Source: Actinomycetes bacterium
Lineage (GTDB): Bacteria; Actinomycetota; Coriobacteriia; Anaerosomatales; JAGXFU01
Length of the DNA: 64,000 nt
Assembly (NCBI GenBank): GCA_024637115.1
Contig: JAGXFU010000017.1
Location: forward strand, 62,001-126,000
Reading direction: 5' to 3'
This document shows, in pieces, positions 50,529-59,110 of the stretch. Every line of letters starts with the position of its first letter. The stretch's first letter is position 1. Made by a program: the position numbers and the translations under genes. Under the pieces are notes generated by a model, which was not told where the DNA came from, ran no database searches, and was given only the letters and a program-made list of their open reading frames with translations.

Positions 50529-52514
50529 GTGACCGATCCTGAGACCAAACACCATCTTGAAGCCGCAATACGGGGAATCGCGACGGCGGGTAAAACACTC
50601 AAGCTGTATCCGCCCACCAGCCCGATACCCCGCCAGGCGGTCGAGACCGCAACTGCGGCACTTGAGTCGTACCTCGCGATCAACCCCGTGCTCTCGTTGG
50701 CTGTCACACGCACCGGCCTCAGCTGGCAAGGGCAGCCGCTTGCTGTAAGCGTCCCGGGGGTTTCCGATCTGGCTGACACGTTACGCGAACAGGGCGTAGC
50801 CGAGCTCAATGTCATGCCCGGATGCGCCCTCGACGAGTTGATGCGATTCCTGTCAGCGATCACACGGCCTGCCGAGGAGGTTCGCCAAGAAGGCGGACTC
50901 GGAGCCGTCCTCGTGGCCGACGGGGTTGAATGCGTACGGGTGACCGACGTGAGTCTCACGGTCATAGAAGACGTGGCTCCCGATGATGATCAGGATATGG
51001 ATGAGTTCCTACGAGAGCTGGCCAGCGATCCGGAAAAGCTTGCTGCCTGGATGGCTGCGGCAGCCGCAGGTGACCCCTCGGCATTCGCCGAAGGTCTCGA
51101 GGGACTCGCGCTCGCTGCCGGGCCGGACGGAATCGCAGGTCTTGTCGAAACCCTCTCACAGGCGTTCATGAGACAGGCCTCCGATGGCAAGGATGCCATG
51201 ATCGGACTCTCACTCGAGGCGGGTACGGTACGCTCGCTCGCAGACGGAATGTTCAGCCATTTGGGCACCATGGATATCGCAGGTTCGATGTGCGAAGGCC
51301 TGTACGGCAAGAACATGCTGTCTCTTTCAAACGTGCTCACCCACCTTCCTCTGCAGGAACGCATGGAGCAGGTCCACGCAGACGTTCAGCGCATGCTCGC
51401 CGAGAGCGAGCACAGCGGCAAGGAAGCTTCCTTTCTCGACCACATGCTGGAGGTGCGTACCCGCACCACCCCCGAGCCTTCGCTCGTTGAGGCGCAGCCC
51501 GCCTACGCGAAGGTCGCCGAGATAGCGACGCTCGCGCCCGAAGTGATCGACAACCTGCGCCAGGAGACCGAGCGCTCCCACGCATCCATCCATGCCGCCG
51601 GCGTCCAGACCATGCTCACACTGCTCGACCAACAGGAAGACTTCGAACTCTACTGCCGAAGCGTGGACAGCCTCGCAAGCATGGTGCCGCGACTCATCGA
51701 GCATGGCGACATTACACTCGCCCGCAAGGTACTCACTGAGCTCGCATCTCGGGAGGGTCGCTCGGTACAACCGTGGCCCGACCTCTCGCTGCGACTGCGC
51801 CAGGCGATCGCGCGCGCCGTTGACCATCGCGCGATGGCGGCCGTGCTAGACGCCGTGATCGACGATCCCGGCCTCGTGCCTCAAGTCCGCGATTTGGTGC
51901 AGGTAGCCGGCGAAACCGCGGGCCCCGTACTCGTTTCCGAAGCCATCACGCACAAGGAACCCGGCATTGTCGCAGCCGAGGAGATCCTGGGCCGACGTGT
52001 ACTCGACCTTCTGGTTGTCGCGCTGCCTCAAGCACAGTGGTTCCAGGTAGGTCCGATCGTTGTTCGACTCGCCCGTGAAGGTGATGCGCGCTCCATCCAG
52101 GCAGTCGAAGGAGTTCTACGCCGCAGCGATGACCAGTCCCGGCGCGAGGCGGCCTGCGGGCTCGCTTTGGCGGGCGGTGCTCCGGCGCTGCGAATGCTCG
52201 GCACACTTGTTAAGGACGCGAGCCCCGAAGTCTCCACTGTTGCTGTCCGCTCGCTCGGCAAGCACGGTGCCGTGGGAGCTGCAGCGCTCCTGTCGGCAGC
52301 GCTCGACTCGCTCGACATGGACACCAAGGACTTCGCGCTCGCACGTGAGATCATCGGGGCGCTCGCACGAATGCCGGATCCGGAAGCAACAGTGACCCTG
52401 CAGCATCTGGCCGCGCGCAAGGCGATCATCAAACGAGGCCACTACAACGAAATCCAGCAACTCGTGAGACAAGCGCAGACATACCGTAATGAGCATGGGG
52501 TGCGTGATGAGTAG
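50529..52514 (+). CDS. HEAT-repeat-like protein with KLYP-type N-terminal domain (locus B)
   Basis: A 661-residue soluble protein, paralogue of the locus A protein at 42431. Residues 1 to about 150 hold the shared N-terminal domain (GKTLKLYPPTSPIPRQAVE, SLAVTRTGLSWQGQPLAV, VAELNVMPGCALDELMRFLS). A helical middle follows, then HEAT-like repeats from about 360 to the end (SRREAACGLALAGGAPALRM, PEVSTVAVRSLGKHGAVGAA) and the conserved close TLQHLAARKAIIKRG. GTG 50529 has GAGGG about seven bases before it. It overlaps the HD-GYP gene by 8 bases. Confidence 0.8.
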   Translation: MTDPETKHHLEAAIRGIATAGKTLKLYPPTSPIPRQAVETATAALESYLAINPVLSLAVTRTGLSWQGQPLAVSVPGVSDLADTLREQGVAELNVMPGCALDELMRFLSAITRPAEEVRQEGGLGAVLVADGVECVRVTDVSLTVIEDVAPDDDQDMDEFLRELASDPEKLAAWMAAAAAGDPSAFAEGLEGLALAAGPDGIAGLVETLSQAFMRQASDGKDAMIGLSLEAGTVRSLADGMFSHLGTMDIAGSMCEGLYGKNMLSLSNVLTHLPLQERMEQVHADVQRMLAESEHSGKEASFLDHMLEVRTRTTPEPSLVEAQPAYAKVAEIATLAPEVIDNLRQETERSHASIHAAGVQTMLTLLDQQEDFELYCRSVDSLASMVPRLIEHGDITLARKVLTELASREGRSVQPWPDLSLRLRQAIARAVDHRAMAAVLDAVIDDPGLVPQVRDLVQVAGETAGPVLVSEAITHKEPGIVAAEEILGRRVLDLLVVALPQAQWFQVGPIVVRLAREGDARSIQAVEGVLRRSDDQSRREAACGLALAGGAPALRMLGTLVKDASPEVSTVAVRSLGKHGAVGAAALLSAALDSLDMDTKDFALAREIIGALARMPDPEATVTLQHLAARKAIIKRGHYNEIQQLVRQAQTYRNEHGVRDE

Positions 52515-53820
52515 CGCCGTCGACGTCGTCGTTGCACTCGCCTCGGGGCGCAAGGCGGGCCAGCTGTATCCGTCCACACATCCTGAGTTCCAAAGCGCCA
52601 TCTCACTGATCGTCCAGGCCGTCGACGCGATGACCCTCTCCGGTCCCCTCACCGTCAACGTTCATCAGGGCCGGCTCTATCACCAAAGCACGGTCATTCC
52701 CGTGGATGCTCCCGGCGTGCATGCGATCGAGGAAGCGTTCGAGAGCCGCAAGATCGAGAGCCTCACGTTCCATGCGGGATTCGGCAAGACCGACGCCATC
52801 GGCATCGTCGAGGTGCTGAGTCTTCGCCCCTCGCCTTTGCTCGACGTGAACGAGGAGCTCAAGCAACGAGGCGTCACGGCCGTTACCGTGGCGGTGCTTG
52901 CCGAAGATGACGAGGAGAAAGAGGAGCGCGACCGCCTGAGGGAACAAGACCGCGCCCTCTACCATCGACTCATTTCGGTCATGCGTTCACTCTCTTCGCA
53001 GGTGGCAGGCGGCGGGATGTCTGACCTGGGAAATGCCGAGAGCATGGTCGGCAACATCATGGGTCGGCTGCTCGAGGATCAGTCTGCCGTCCTGGGCCTG
53101 GCCACGATGCGCGGGCACAGCGAGGCGGATCTCTTCCACTCGATCAACGTCATGATCTACTCTCTGACGTTGGGCGCAACACTCGGTTTGCCCGAGGAAG
53201 GACTCTCTTCGCTTGGCGTCTCGGCGCTCCTGCACGACGTTGGCAAGGCAGCATTTGACCATGCGGACTCGTCGCAGACCGAGCCGATGCGCGCCATGCA
53301 TCCCAAGATCGGTGCCGACATCCTCTCTGCCCTTCCCGATGAGGACCCCGCTCCGATGCTCGTTGCCTACGAGCACCACATGCACGTAGATGGCGGCGGA
53401 TATCCCGAGCGTGTCCCGGACTACGTGTCACACCCATTCAGCCGCATGGTTGCGATCGCAGACAGATACGCGAACTACACGAATCCGGTGAATGACGCCG
53501 AACCTCTCACTCCGGACAAGGCCATCGTACAGCTCCTGCGCGAGGCGGGCTCGGTGGTCGATCCGCTGTTCGCCCGTCTGTTCGCTAAGGCGATGGGCGT
53601 GTTCCCGGTCGGATGTCTCGTGCGACTGTCGGATCAGACCGTTGGTCTGGTTTCGCGCTCGGGGTCGGACTCGCTCAAGCCGGTTATTCGCGTTCTCTAC
53701 GACGCGGGTGGTCTTGAGATCGAGGATCCCGATGAGGTTGCGCTCGCGGATTCAGAACTGACGATCATTGAAGTTGTCGATCCGGCGAATCTCGCCATGG
53801 CTGTCGCGGATCATCTCTAA
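52507..53820 (+). CDS. HD-GYP domain protein with QLYP-type N-terminal domain (locus B)
   Basis: A 437-residue protein, paralogue of the locus A HD-GYP protein. The shared N-terminal domain is at 1-135 (GRKAGQLYPSTHPEFQSA, TVNVHQGRLYHQSTVIP, IESLTFHAGFGKTDAI). The HD-GYP part has ligands His211, HD at 243-244, His265, His290/291 and Asp319; HHE is HHM again, and the segment after Asp319 (RYANYTN) departs from the usual DAYDAMTS. The tail MGVFPVGCLVRLSDQTVG matches locus A. ATG 52507 has GGGG six bases upstream. Confidence 0.88.
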   Translation: MSSAVDVVVALASGRKAGQLYPSTHPEFQSAISLIVQAVDAMTLSGPLTVNVHQGRLYHQSTVIPVDAPGVHAIEEAFESRKIESLTFHAGFGKTDAIGIVEVLSLRPSPLLDVNEELKQRGVTAVTVAVLAEDDEEKEERDRLREQDRALYHRLISVMRSLSSQVAGGGMSDLGNAESMVGNIMGRLLEDQSAVLGLATMRGHSEADLFHSINVMIYSLTLGATLGLPEEGLSSLGVSALLHDVGKAAFDHADSSQTEPMRAMHPKIGADILSALPDEDPAPMLVAYEHHMHVDGGGYPERVPDYVSHPFSRMVAIADRYANYTNPVNDAEPLTPDKAIVQLLREAGSVVDPLFARLFAKAMGVFPVGCLVRLSDQTVGLVSRSGSDSLKPVIRVLYDAGGLEIEDPDEVALADSELTIIEVVDPANLAMAVADHL

Positions 53821-53862
53821 TCTAGCGCCTTAGCACGCGCCGGCGCGAGTGCTGGACCTTCG

Positions 53863-54219
53863 CTAGACCGGCGACTGCGGATTGATCTTGTGGAGTACGA
53901 GAGCAATAAGCGCGAGCCGACGTCCACGATCCTGGCACGCCTCGACAAAGGTCGCGATCGTCTCTCGCATCTCAGGAGTGGGTTTGTAGCGGATGAGCCC
54001 ACCCGCACACTGGAGAATCTTTCCTGCACACAGTGCGTCGATCTCCGGCTCGAGCTCCTCGAGACGGCGCCCAAGACGCGAAGCCAAACCGCTCGGATCG
54101 AGCACGGCGTCTGGATTTCGGTGAAAGAACACCAAAATGTCCCAGGTCAGAAGCGACCGGACATGACGTTCCACAAACTGCATGACCGAGGGTCCCAGGA
54201 CCCCTTCAAGATCGTACAA
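53863..54219 (-). CDS. Hypothetical protein, possible winged-helix
   Basis: A 118-residue protein starting at TTG 54219, with AGGGG about nine bases upstream. The middle (LLTWDILVFFHRNPDAVLDP, SGLASRLGRRLEELEPEIDA) fits a helix-turn-helix fold with a following strand. No family is recognised. It is convergent with the HD-GYP gene of locus B, whose stop is 42 bp away. Confidence 0.6.
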   Translation of the reverse strand: MYDLEGVLGPSVMQFVERHVRSLLTWDILVFFHRNPDAVLDPSGLASRLGRRLEELEPEIDALCAGKILQCAGGLIRYKPTPEMRETIATFVEACQDRGRRLALIALVLHKINPQSPV

Positions 54220-54527
54220 ACCTAACTTCCCCTATCAGAACAGACACTGCTGTCAATGCGTCGCTCCCCGCAAGACGAGACGGCAGCATTCCCTCATATT
54301 CCCGGCTGATACACCTAGCCAAGTCTAACGTATTCACATTCTATTACTATTCTGCACGGCTGAACGGAACCAATTCAAACGCAATAGGTCAGTGCCGACG
54401 ACGAACGGTACGATAAACGGCTACTGGCTCGACTGTTGACCCTGACAAGTACAATCCATTCGAGTAATGGGGTACGGTAAAACACGTCGGTTCAATTTCC
54501 AGAACGACCAGTTGGAGGCCTTACACC
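54220..54527 (+). other. Intergenic region upstream of the FKBP gene
   Basis: No gene is seen. A weak promoter candidate reads CTGACA (54442-54447) and TAATGG (54465-54470), 17 bases apart, pointing at the isomerase gene; a TTGACC overlaps just upstream. The left part, about 54290-54380, is unusually AT-rich for this window. Confidence 0.3.
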
Positions 54528-54965
54528 ATGGCACAGTCTGAAGGTACGACCGTTCGCGTGCACTATCGTGGCACGCTTGATGACGGCAGCGAGTTCGATT
54601 CGAGCGCTGGCCGTGATCCACTCGAATTCACCGTTGGCTCCGGTCAGGTAATCCCTGGCTTTGACGCAGCAGTGGTCAGCCTGGACGTAGGCGAAAAGAC
54701 CGAGGTGCGCATCGAGCCCGCGGATGCGTATGGTGATCGCGTGGACGAAGCAGTCCAGCGCATCCCGCGCGACGCATTCCCCGAGATTCCTCCGGTCGGC
54801 GTCATGATTCAGCTTGAAACCCCGGACGGAAAAACACTCGCAGCAACAGTCGCAGCAGTTGAAGACGACGTGGTCGAGCTCGACTTCAACCATCCTCTCG
54901 CTGGTCAGGCTCTCACGTTCGAGATCGAACTCGTGGATGTCATCGAGGCAACCGAAGACGAGTAG
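54528..54965 (+). CDS. FKBP-type peptidyl-prolyl isomerase, SlyD-like
   Basis: A 145-residue FKBP. The start VRVHYRGTLDDGSEFDSSAG and GQVIPGFDAAVVSLDVGEKT are FKBP hallmarks, and residues about 70-125 form the 'insert in flap' chaperone domain of the SlyD class (DAYGDRVDEAVQRIPRDAFP). The histidine-rich metal tail of E. coli SlyD is missing. GGAGG lies ten bases before ATG 54528. It is a single gene ended by a hairpin that also faces the reductase gene. Confidence 0.94.
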   Translation: MAQSEGTTVRVHYRGTLDDGSEFDSSAGRDPLEFTVGSGQVIPGFDAAVVSLDVGEKTEVRIEPADAYGDRVDEAVQRIPRDAFPEIPPVGVMIQLETPDGKTLAATVAAVEDDVVELDFNHPLAGQALTFEIELVDVIEATEDE

Positions 54966-54981
54966 CAGTTCCCGGCGCTTC

Positions 54982-55015
54982 AAGGCGAGGGGTCCCGTTG
55001 GGGGCTCCTCGCCTT
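54982..55015 (+). terminator. Bidirectional terminator between FKBP and flavin reductase genes
   Basis: AAGGCGAGG pairs with CCTCGCCTT, with CCC/GGG inside, 17 bases after the FKBP stop and 8 bases past the convergent gene's stop at 55023. CTCTATTTC follows on the plus strand. Confidence 0.7.
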
Positions 55016-55022
55016 CTCTATT

Positions 55023-55709
55023 TCAGCCCGCGCCAAATCGCTCGATTACGCGACGTTCCGGCTCGATGTCGAGCTCATCCATCACGCGCTCCATCACCGT
55101 GATCATCGCCGGGGGTCCCGTTGTCACAAATGGCCCATGTGTTGGATCGACATGGTGTTTAACCAACTCCGCTGTGATGAATCCCTCCTCGGCAGCGGGC
55201 TCATTCGATTCCCGCTCAAAGACATGAACCGTGCGAATACCGTCGGACTCGTAGGAATCAAGTTCATCTCGATAGACCACGCACTGTGGAGACCGATTCC
55301 CGTAGAAGAGCGTTCCGGTGAGGCCCGTATGCCGTTGCGCAGCATCGCGAAGCATGCTTCGGACAGGCGTGATCCCAATGCCGCCCACGAGGAACGTTAC
55401 GGGATCATCCGCAGGTATCTGCAGCCGACCGAGCGCGGGGGAAACGGATACCTCTGAGCCCGGCTCAAGGTCGGCCAGGGCACTCTTGTACTTCGAGCCG
55501 CTAAAGTGCGTCGTTACCTCAATCCATGAATCACCGGGCGCTGAGGCATGGCTGAAAGGCTTTGCGAGCGTGCCATCCGAGGTTGGAAGACGCAGCATCA
55601 AGTACTGACCTGCCCCAAACGAGTAGTCCTTGGGACGCTCGAATCGACAGCTATACACATCCTCGCACCAGAGGTGCCGGTCCGTCATCTTCGTCGCATG
55701 CCAGTCCAC
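55023..55709 (-). CDS. Ferredoxin--NADP reductase-like FAD/NAD-binding oxidoreductase
   Basis: A 228-residue flavoprotein of the FNR superfamily. The FAD motif is FGAGQYLMLRLP with KPFSHASAP, and the NAD(P) motif is FLVGGIGITPVRSMLRDA with a late FVTTGPPAMI. There is no ferredoxin domain, so it would take electrons to or from a partner. GTG 55709 is chosen (AGAGGA about 11 bases upstream); GTG 55742 and ATG 55688 are alternatives. It is divergent from the molybdopterin lipoprotein gene, 112 bp away, and the two may work as one electron path, but this is only inferred. Confidence 0.83.
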   Translation of the reverse strand: MDWHATKMTDRHLWCEDVYSCRFERPKDYSFGAGQYLMLRLPTSDGTLAKPFSHASAPGDSWIEVTTHFSGSKYKSALADLEPGSEVSVSPALGRLQIPADDPVTFLVGGIGITPVRSMLRDAAQRHTGLTGTLFYGNRSPQCVVYRDELDSYESDGIRTVHVFERESNEPAAEEGFITAELVKHHVDPTHGPFVTTGPPAMITVMERVMDELDIEPERRVIERFGAG

Positions 55710-55821
55710 GGCAATAGAATCCTCTCTCGCGCTGCGCCACACTCAGAATCGGTTAAGTCCGACAGAGGGGAACATACCCTTTGTCGGAAACGCGCCTTCG
55801 CAAGAGCAAGGAGTCCATCTA

Positions 55822-56523
55822 ATGAAAGCCGCTGTATCCCGATCGGTCATGGCGCTTGTCGTGCTCAGCACCCTCTCGATCAGTGGCTGCCTTGGCGCAC
55901 CCCGGGGCGGGACCGGCGGGCCAACATCTCCGGATCGCGAACCGACAGAACTCCAGCGAGTGGAGATCAAGGAGTACGAGGGCAAGGACTTGTCATCGGT
56001 GGAGGATTTCCGCGAGAACTCGATCAAAGGGCCTCAGGAGGTCGACAAGGAGACGTACCGGCTCGTGGTGAAGGGACTTGTGGATACACCACTCGAGCTC
56101 ACATATGACGAGGTGATCGCGGAACGCGAAACCTTCAAGAAGGCTGTGACGCTCAACTGTGTCGAGGGTTGGAGCGTTGACATTCTCTGGGAGGGAATCA
56201 AGGTCTCCGACCTCCTCGACCAGGCTGGCGCTGATCCCGCTGCCCGCGTGATCATCTTTCGCTCGTACGATGGGTACTCCACATCGCTGCCGGCCGACTA
56301 CATCAGAGACAACGATATTCTCATGGCCTACAAGATGAACGGCGTGGACTTGCCGCCGGAGCGAGGATTCCCGTTCCAACTCGTTGCCGAGGAGAAATGG
56401 GGCTACAAGTGGGCCAAGTGGATCACTGAGATCGAAGTGAGCGATGACACCTCGTTCAAGGGCTACTGGGAGAGCCGCGGATACTCCAACGACGGAGACC
56501 AGCGCGAAGAATCTCGAGAATAG
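55822..56523 (+). CDS. Molybdopterin-binding oxidoreductase lipoprotein (sulfite oxidase/YedY fold)
   Basis: A 233-residue protein. The signal peptide ends LSTLSISGC (lipidated Cys23). The mature domain carries the sulfite-oxidase molybdopterin fold, with the molybdenum-ligating cysteine in VTLNCVEGWS (Cys113) and later GVDLPPERGFPFQLVAEEKW and GYKWAKWI. Compared with MsrP/YedY it is short and lipid-anchored instead of TAT-secreted. AAGGAG lies eight bases before the ATG. The electron partner could be the divergent reductase. Confidence 0.87.
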   Translation: MKAAVSRSVMALVVLSTLSISGCLGAPRGGTGGPTSPDREPTELQRVEIKEYEGKDLSSVEDFRENSIKGPQEVDKETYRLVVKGLVDTPLELTYDEVIAERETFKKAVTLNCVEGWSVDILWEGIKVSDLLDQAGADPAARVIIFRSYDGYSTSLPADYIRDNDILMAYKMNGVDLPPERGFPFQLVAEEKWGYKWAKWITEIEVSDDTSFKGYWESRGYSNDGDQREESRE

Positions 56524-56531
56524 TATCGAGA

Positions 56532-57929
56532 CTATTTCAACAGAGCGCCGAGCCGATCGACGACGCCCGGGAAGACAGCGTTCTCGCCTCCAAAGACCTG
56601 GATATCGCGCATATCCCCGACGTTCGTGCCGACAATCACCTCTGTTGACGATGTGAGTGATCTGGGCTGCGTGAGCAGAATCGCCCCGCCGTTTGCCCCG
56701 GCGGCAACTCCGCCACAGAGCGCATCGGCAAAGTTGGTGCCTGTTGCCATGCCGACCGTCTCATACGAAAGCAGTTCGTTATCCACCCCCCATTGCGCAA
56801 CGACACCAGCCGTGGCGTAGCGTGTCGATCCTGACAAGCGGCTGAGCCCGGGGACGTAGCCACGCAGTTGCGCGGCTACGCCCTCGGACACCGCAACAGT
56901 CCCTCCTGCGATGCAGCCTGAGGAGAAGTGATTGGCGCCCAAGAAGGAGCGCGTCGCAGGGGGGACGGAAGTGGGCAATACGAGAACAAGCGGGGCCTTC
57001 GAGACATATGCGAGGGGACCGAGCGACAGGGCATCGGCGAAGTCATCTCCACGAGCGACATAGACGCGCCCTGCCGATTGACCGTAGCCGAGCGCTCGCC
57101 CGCCGATCAGGGCGGCGGTGGCGAACCGATCGGCGCCGCCAAGTCGCTCGACTGTGAGACCGGCACCGGTCAGTTGGGACGCGACAGCTGCGGCCACCGC
57201 ACGCGTGCCCCCGACAATGATCGCCTTGCTTGCGCCAAGACGGTCGATCTCTCTAGAGATGGCCACGGGAAGATTCGCGGGCTGGGTCAGCAGAACAGGG
57301 CCCTCAACGCAGCCTGCAAGCCCTGACGCAGCCAGCGCGTCGGCGAAATTCGTTCCGGTCGCAATGATGACGGTATCTGCAGTGGGGAAATTCTGGGCGG
57401 AAATCATTGCGGACGTTTCATAGCGGTCGCGTCCGCCCAGTCGCGTGATCTTCGTGCCGGCCCATGGATTGATACTGACCGAGACGGTAATGAGTCGAGT
57501 ACCCCCACTCGGCGGCGCCGCCGGGGAGACTGACCGTACAGGGGCATCGAAGTCGGTCTTGATCACCTCAGAGAGGCGAAGGACTGTGTCGCCATCCTGT
57601 GGGACGAAGGCAACGTGGAGCATGCGCTTACCCTCGGGAGCGTACAGAGCGCCCACATAGGACTCCCACCCGCCAAGGGATGAATCCCACGCATAGTAGA
57701 GCTCGCCGGGGCCGGGGGTCCGAATGCTGAGCCGAGAAGCCTGCGTGGACCATCCGTAGTGCGCATCGGCAAAGCCGGGAGTGCGAATGACCTGAAGTGA
57801 GGATGCGCCAGTCGCCAGCGCCGATCCCGGTTGCAGGGTATGGGCAACCAGGGCGATGGCAATCGCCCAAAGGGTGCGAACCACCAACGTGCGAGCACGC
57901 GTGGTCATATGTTGATATTGGGTGCGCAT
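56532..57929 (-). CDS. Surface protein with three CWB2 cell-wall-binding repeats
   Basis: A 465-residue exported protein. A signal peptide (about residues 12-40, VVRTLWAIAIALVAHTLQPG) leads to a region of about 110 residues with no recognised family. The last 310 residues contain three CWB2 (PF04122) repeats, opening TRLGGRDRYETSAMISA, ERLGGADRFATAALIG and SRLSGSTRYATAGVVA, each with a GTNFADAL or GDDFADAL string. The three-repeat block forms a trimer that binds anionic wall polymers. ATG 57929 is used with GAGGA about 11 bases upstream. The stop is 8 bp from the convergent lipoprotein stop. Confidence 0.92.
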   Translation of the reverse strand: MRTQYQHMTTRARTLVVRTLWAIAIALVAHTLQPGSALATGASSLQVIRTPGFADAHYGWSTQASRLSIRTPGPGELYYAWDSSLGGWESYVGALYAPEGKRMLHVAFVPQDGDTVLRLSEVIKTDFDAPVRSVSPAAPPSGGTRLITVSVSINPWAGTKITRLGGRDRYETSAMISAQNFPTADTVIIATGTNFADALAASGLAGCVEGPVLLTQPANLPVAISREIDRLGASKAIIVGGTRAVAAAVASQLTGAGLTVERLGGADRFATAALIGGRALGYGQSAGRVYVARGDDFADALSLGPLAYVSKAPLVLVLPTSVPPATRSFLGANHFSSGCIAGGTVAVSEGVAAQLRGYVPGLSRLSGSTRYATAGVVAQWGVDNELLSYETVGMATGTNFADALCGGVAAGANGGAILLTQPRSLTSSTEVIVGTNVGDMRDIQVFGGENAVFPGVVDRLGALLK

Positions 57930-58072
57930 GCGGAGTTGCTTCCTCAGGCTGCTGCCGCTCGCACGGATACCTAGGTAATCGACATGAACGGACCGCATAT
58001 TCAGGGCCACACTACGGGTGGACCTCAGGCGAGTACGAGCGGCAGGAAATGACCGTAGGGAGCGACGAACGG

Positions 58073-58255
58073 TCAGTCGACCTCTATGATTCCTGCCGAG
58101 GAGACAACGAGATGACAGGCCCAGCAGGCGCTCTGTACGTGCGAGCCAGAGGGCGACTGCTCCGGATTGACCGGCGTGATCATCACGTGAAGGGCGGCCC
58201 ATACAACGAGGAGAATCACGACAAGAGCGAGTGTGCCCTTGGCAACACGCACCAT
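58073..58255 (-). CDS. Small membrane peptide with CXXCH motif
   Basis: A 60-residue frame: one N-terminal span (about 7-25, GTLALVVILLVVWAALHVMI) and an outward tail with ACWACH (Cys44, Cys47, His48), the heme c attachment motif. GGGAG is six bases before ATG 58255 and the gene starts two bases after the haemolysin-III stop, so it is likely in the same transcript. It could be a monoheme membrane cytochrome, or simply a thiol peptide; no other cytochrome gene is nearby. Confidence 0.6.
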   Translation of the reverse strand: MVRVAKGTLALVVILLVVWAALHVMITPVNPEQSPSGSHVQSACWACHLVVSSAGIIEVD

Positions 58256-58257
58256 GG

Positions 58258-58923
58258 TTACGCTCCGGGAGGGAGCACGTAGAGCATGACGGCAAGAAAG
58301 TGACATATGCTTCCGCCAAGAACGAACACATGCCACACGGCATGCATGTACGGAACGCGTTTCATGACATAGAAGATCGTGCCGACTGAATAGGCGAGAC
58401 CGCCGGCAACGAGCAACCATATGCCTGCAGCCTCAAGAGATGACGTGAGCGGCTTGATCGCACCCACAATGACCCAGCCCATCGCCATGTACACCACTAC
58501 GGACAACCAGCGCGGACGATACGTCCAGAACGCCTCCGTAGAAATGCCGATAACCGCCGCAGACCATACGAACACAAACAGCCACCATCCGCCTGTTTCA
58601 CGAATAGTGACAAGCATGAACGGCGTATAGGTGCCGGCGATCAACAGATAGATGCCTGCGTGATCGAGAATCTTGAACACATGCTTCACCCGCGGCTGCG
58701 GGAAACTGTGATACAGGGTCGAGGCGGTGTATTCAAGGACCAACGTAACGCCATACACGATTGCCGAGGCCAGACGCCACCCATCGGTGTCGAGAGAGTA
58801 CACGATCAGCAGAACAAGACCCGCCACTGCAAGGCCGACGCCGATCCCATGGATGACGCCGTTCGCGATCTCCTCGCCAACCGAATAGGGACGCTTGATC
58901 TGAACCGGACTAGCACTGACCAT
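58258..58923 (-). CDS. Haemolysin-III / PAQR family membrane protein
   Basis: A 221-residue protein with seven spans. Family landmarks are STLYHSF in the first third, GIYLLIAGTYTPF, and MHAVWHVFVLGGSICHF near the end, which supply the conserved histidines of the zinc site. ATG 58923 is preferred, with a GGGGGG stretch 12 bases before; TTG 58932 is an alternative. The start faces the metzincin surface protein gene across a 187-bp gap. Confidence 0.9.
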   Translation of the reverse strand: MVSASPVQIKRPYSVGEEIANGVIHGIGVGLAVAGLVLLIVYSLDTDGWRLASAIVYGVTLVLEYTASTLYHSFPQPRVKHVFKILDHAGIYLLIAGTYTPFMLVTIRETGGWWLFVFVWSAAVIGISTEAFWTYRPRWLSVVVYMAMGWVIVGAIKPLTSSLEAAGIWLLVAGGLAYSVGTIFYVMKRVPYMHAVWHVFVLGGSICHFLAVMLYVLPPGA

Positions 58924-59110
58924 CTCGCTCAAGACCCCCCCAAACGCCTGGTCGCAAAGGTGTCGACTTTGTAGGATATGCTACCACTTTCATCGTGTGT
59001 GATATCACTCGTACACGTGTCCCGAACAAGGTACATCTGCGACGAACGGTCATTCGGTCACATTACTCCCCGTTTACGCCGATACATATGGCAGACGGAC
59101 AGGAGTACTT

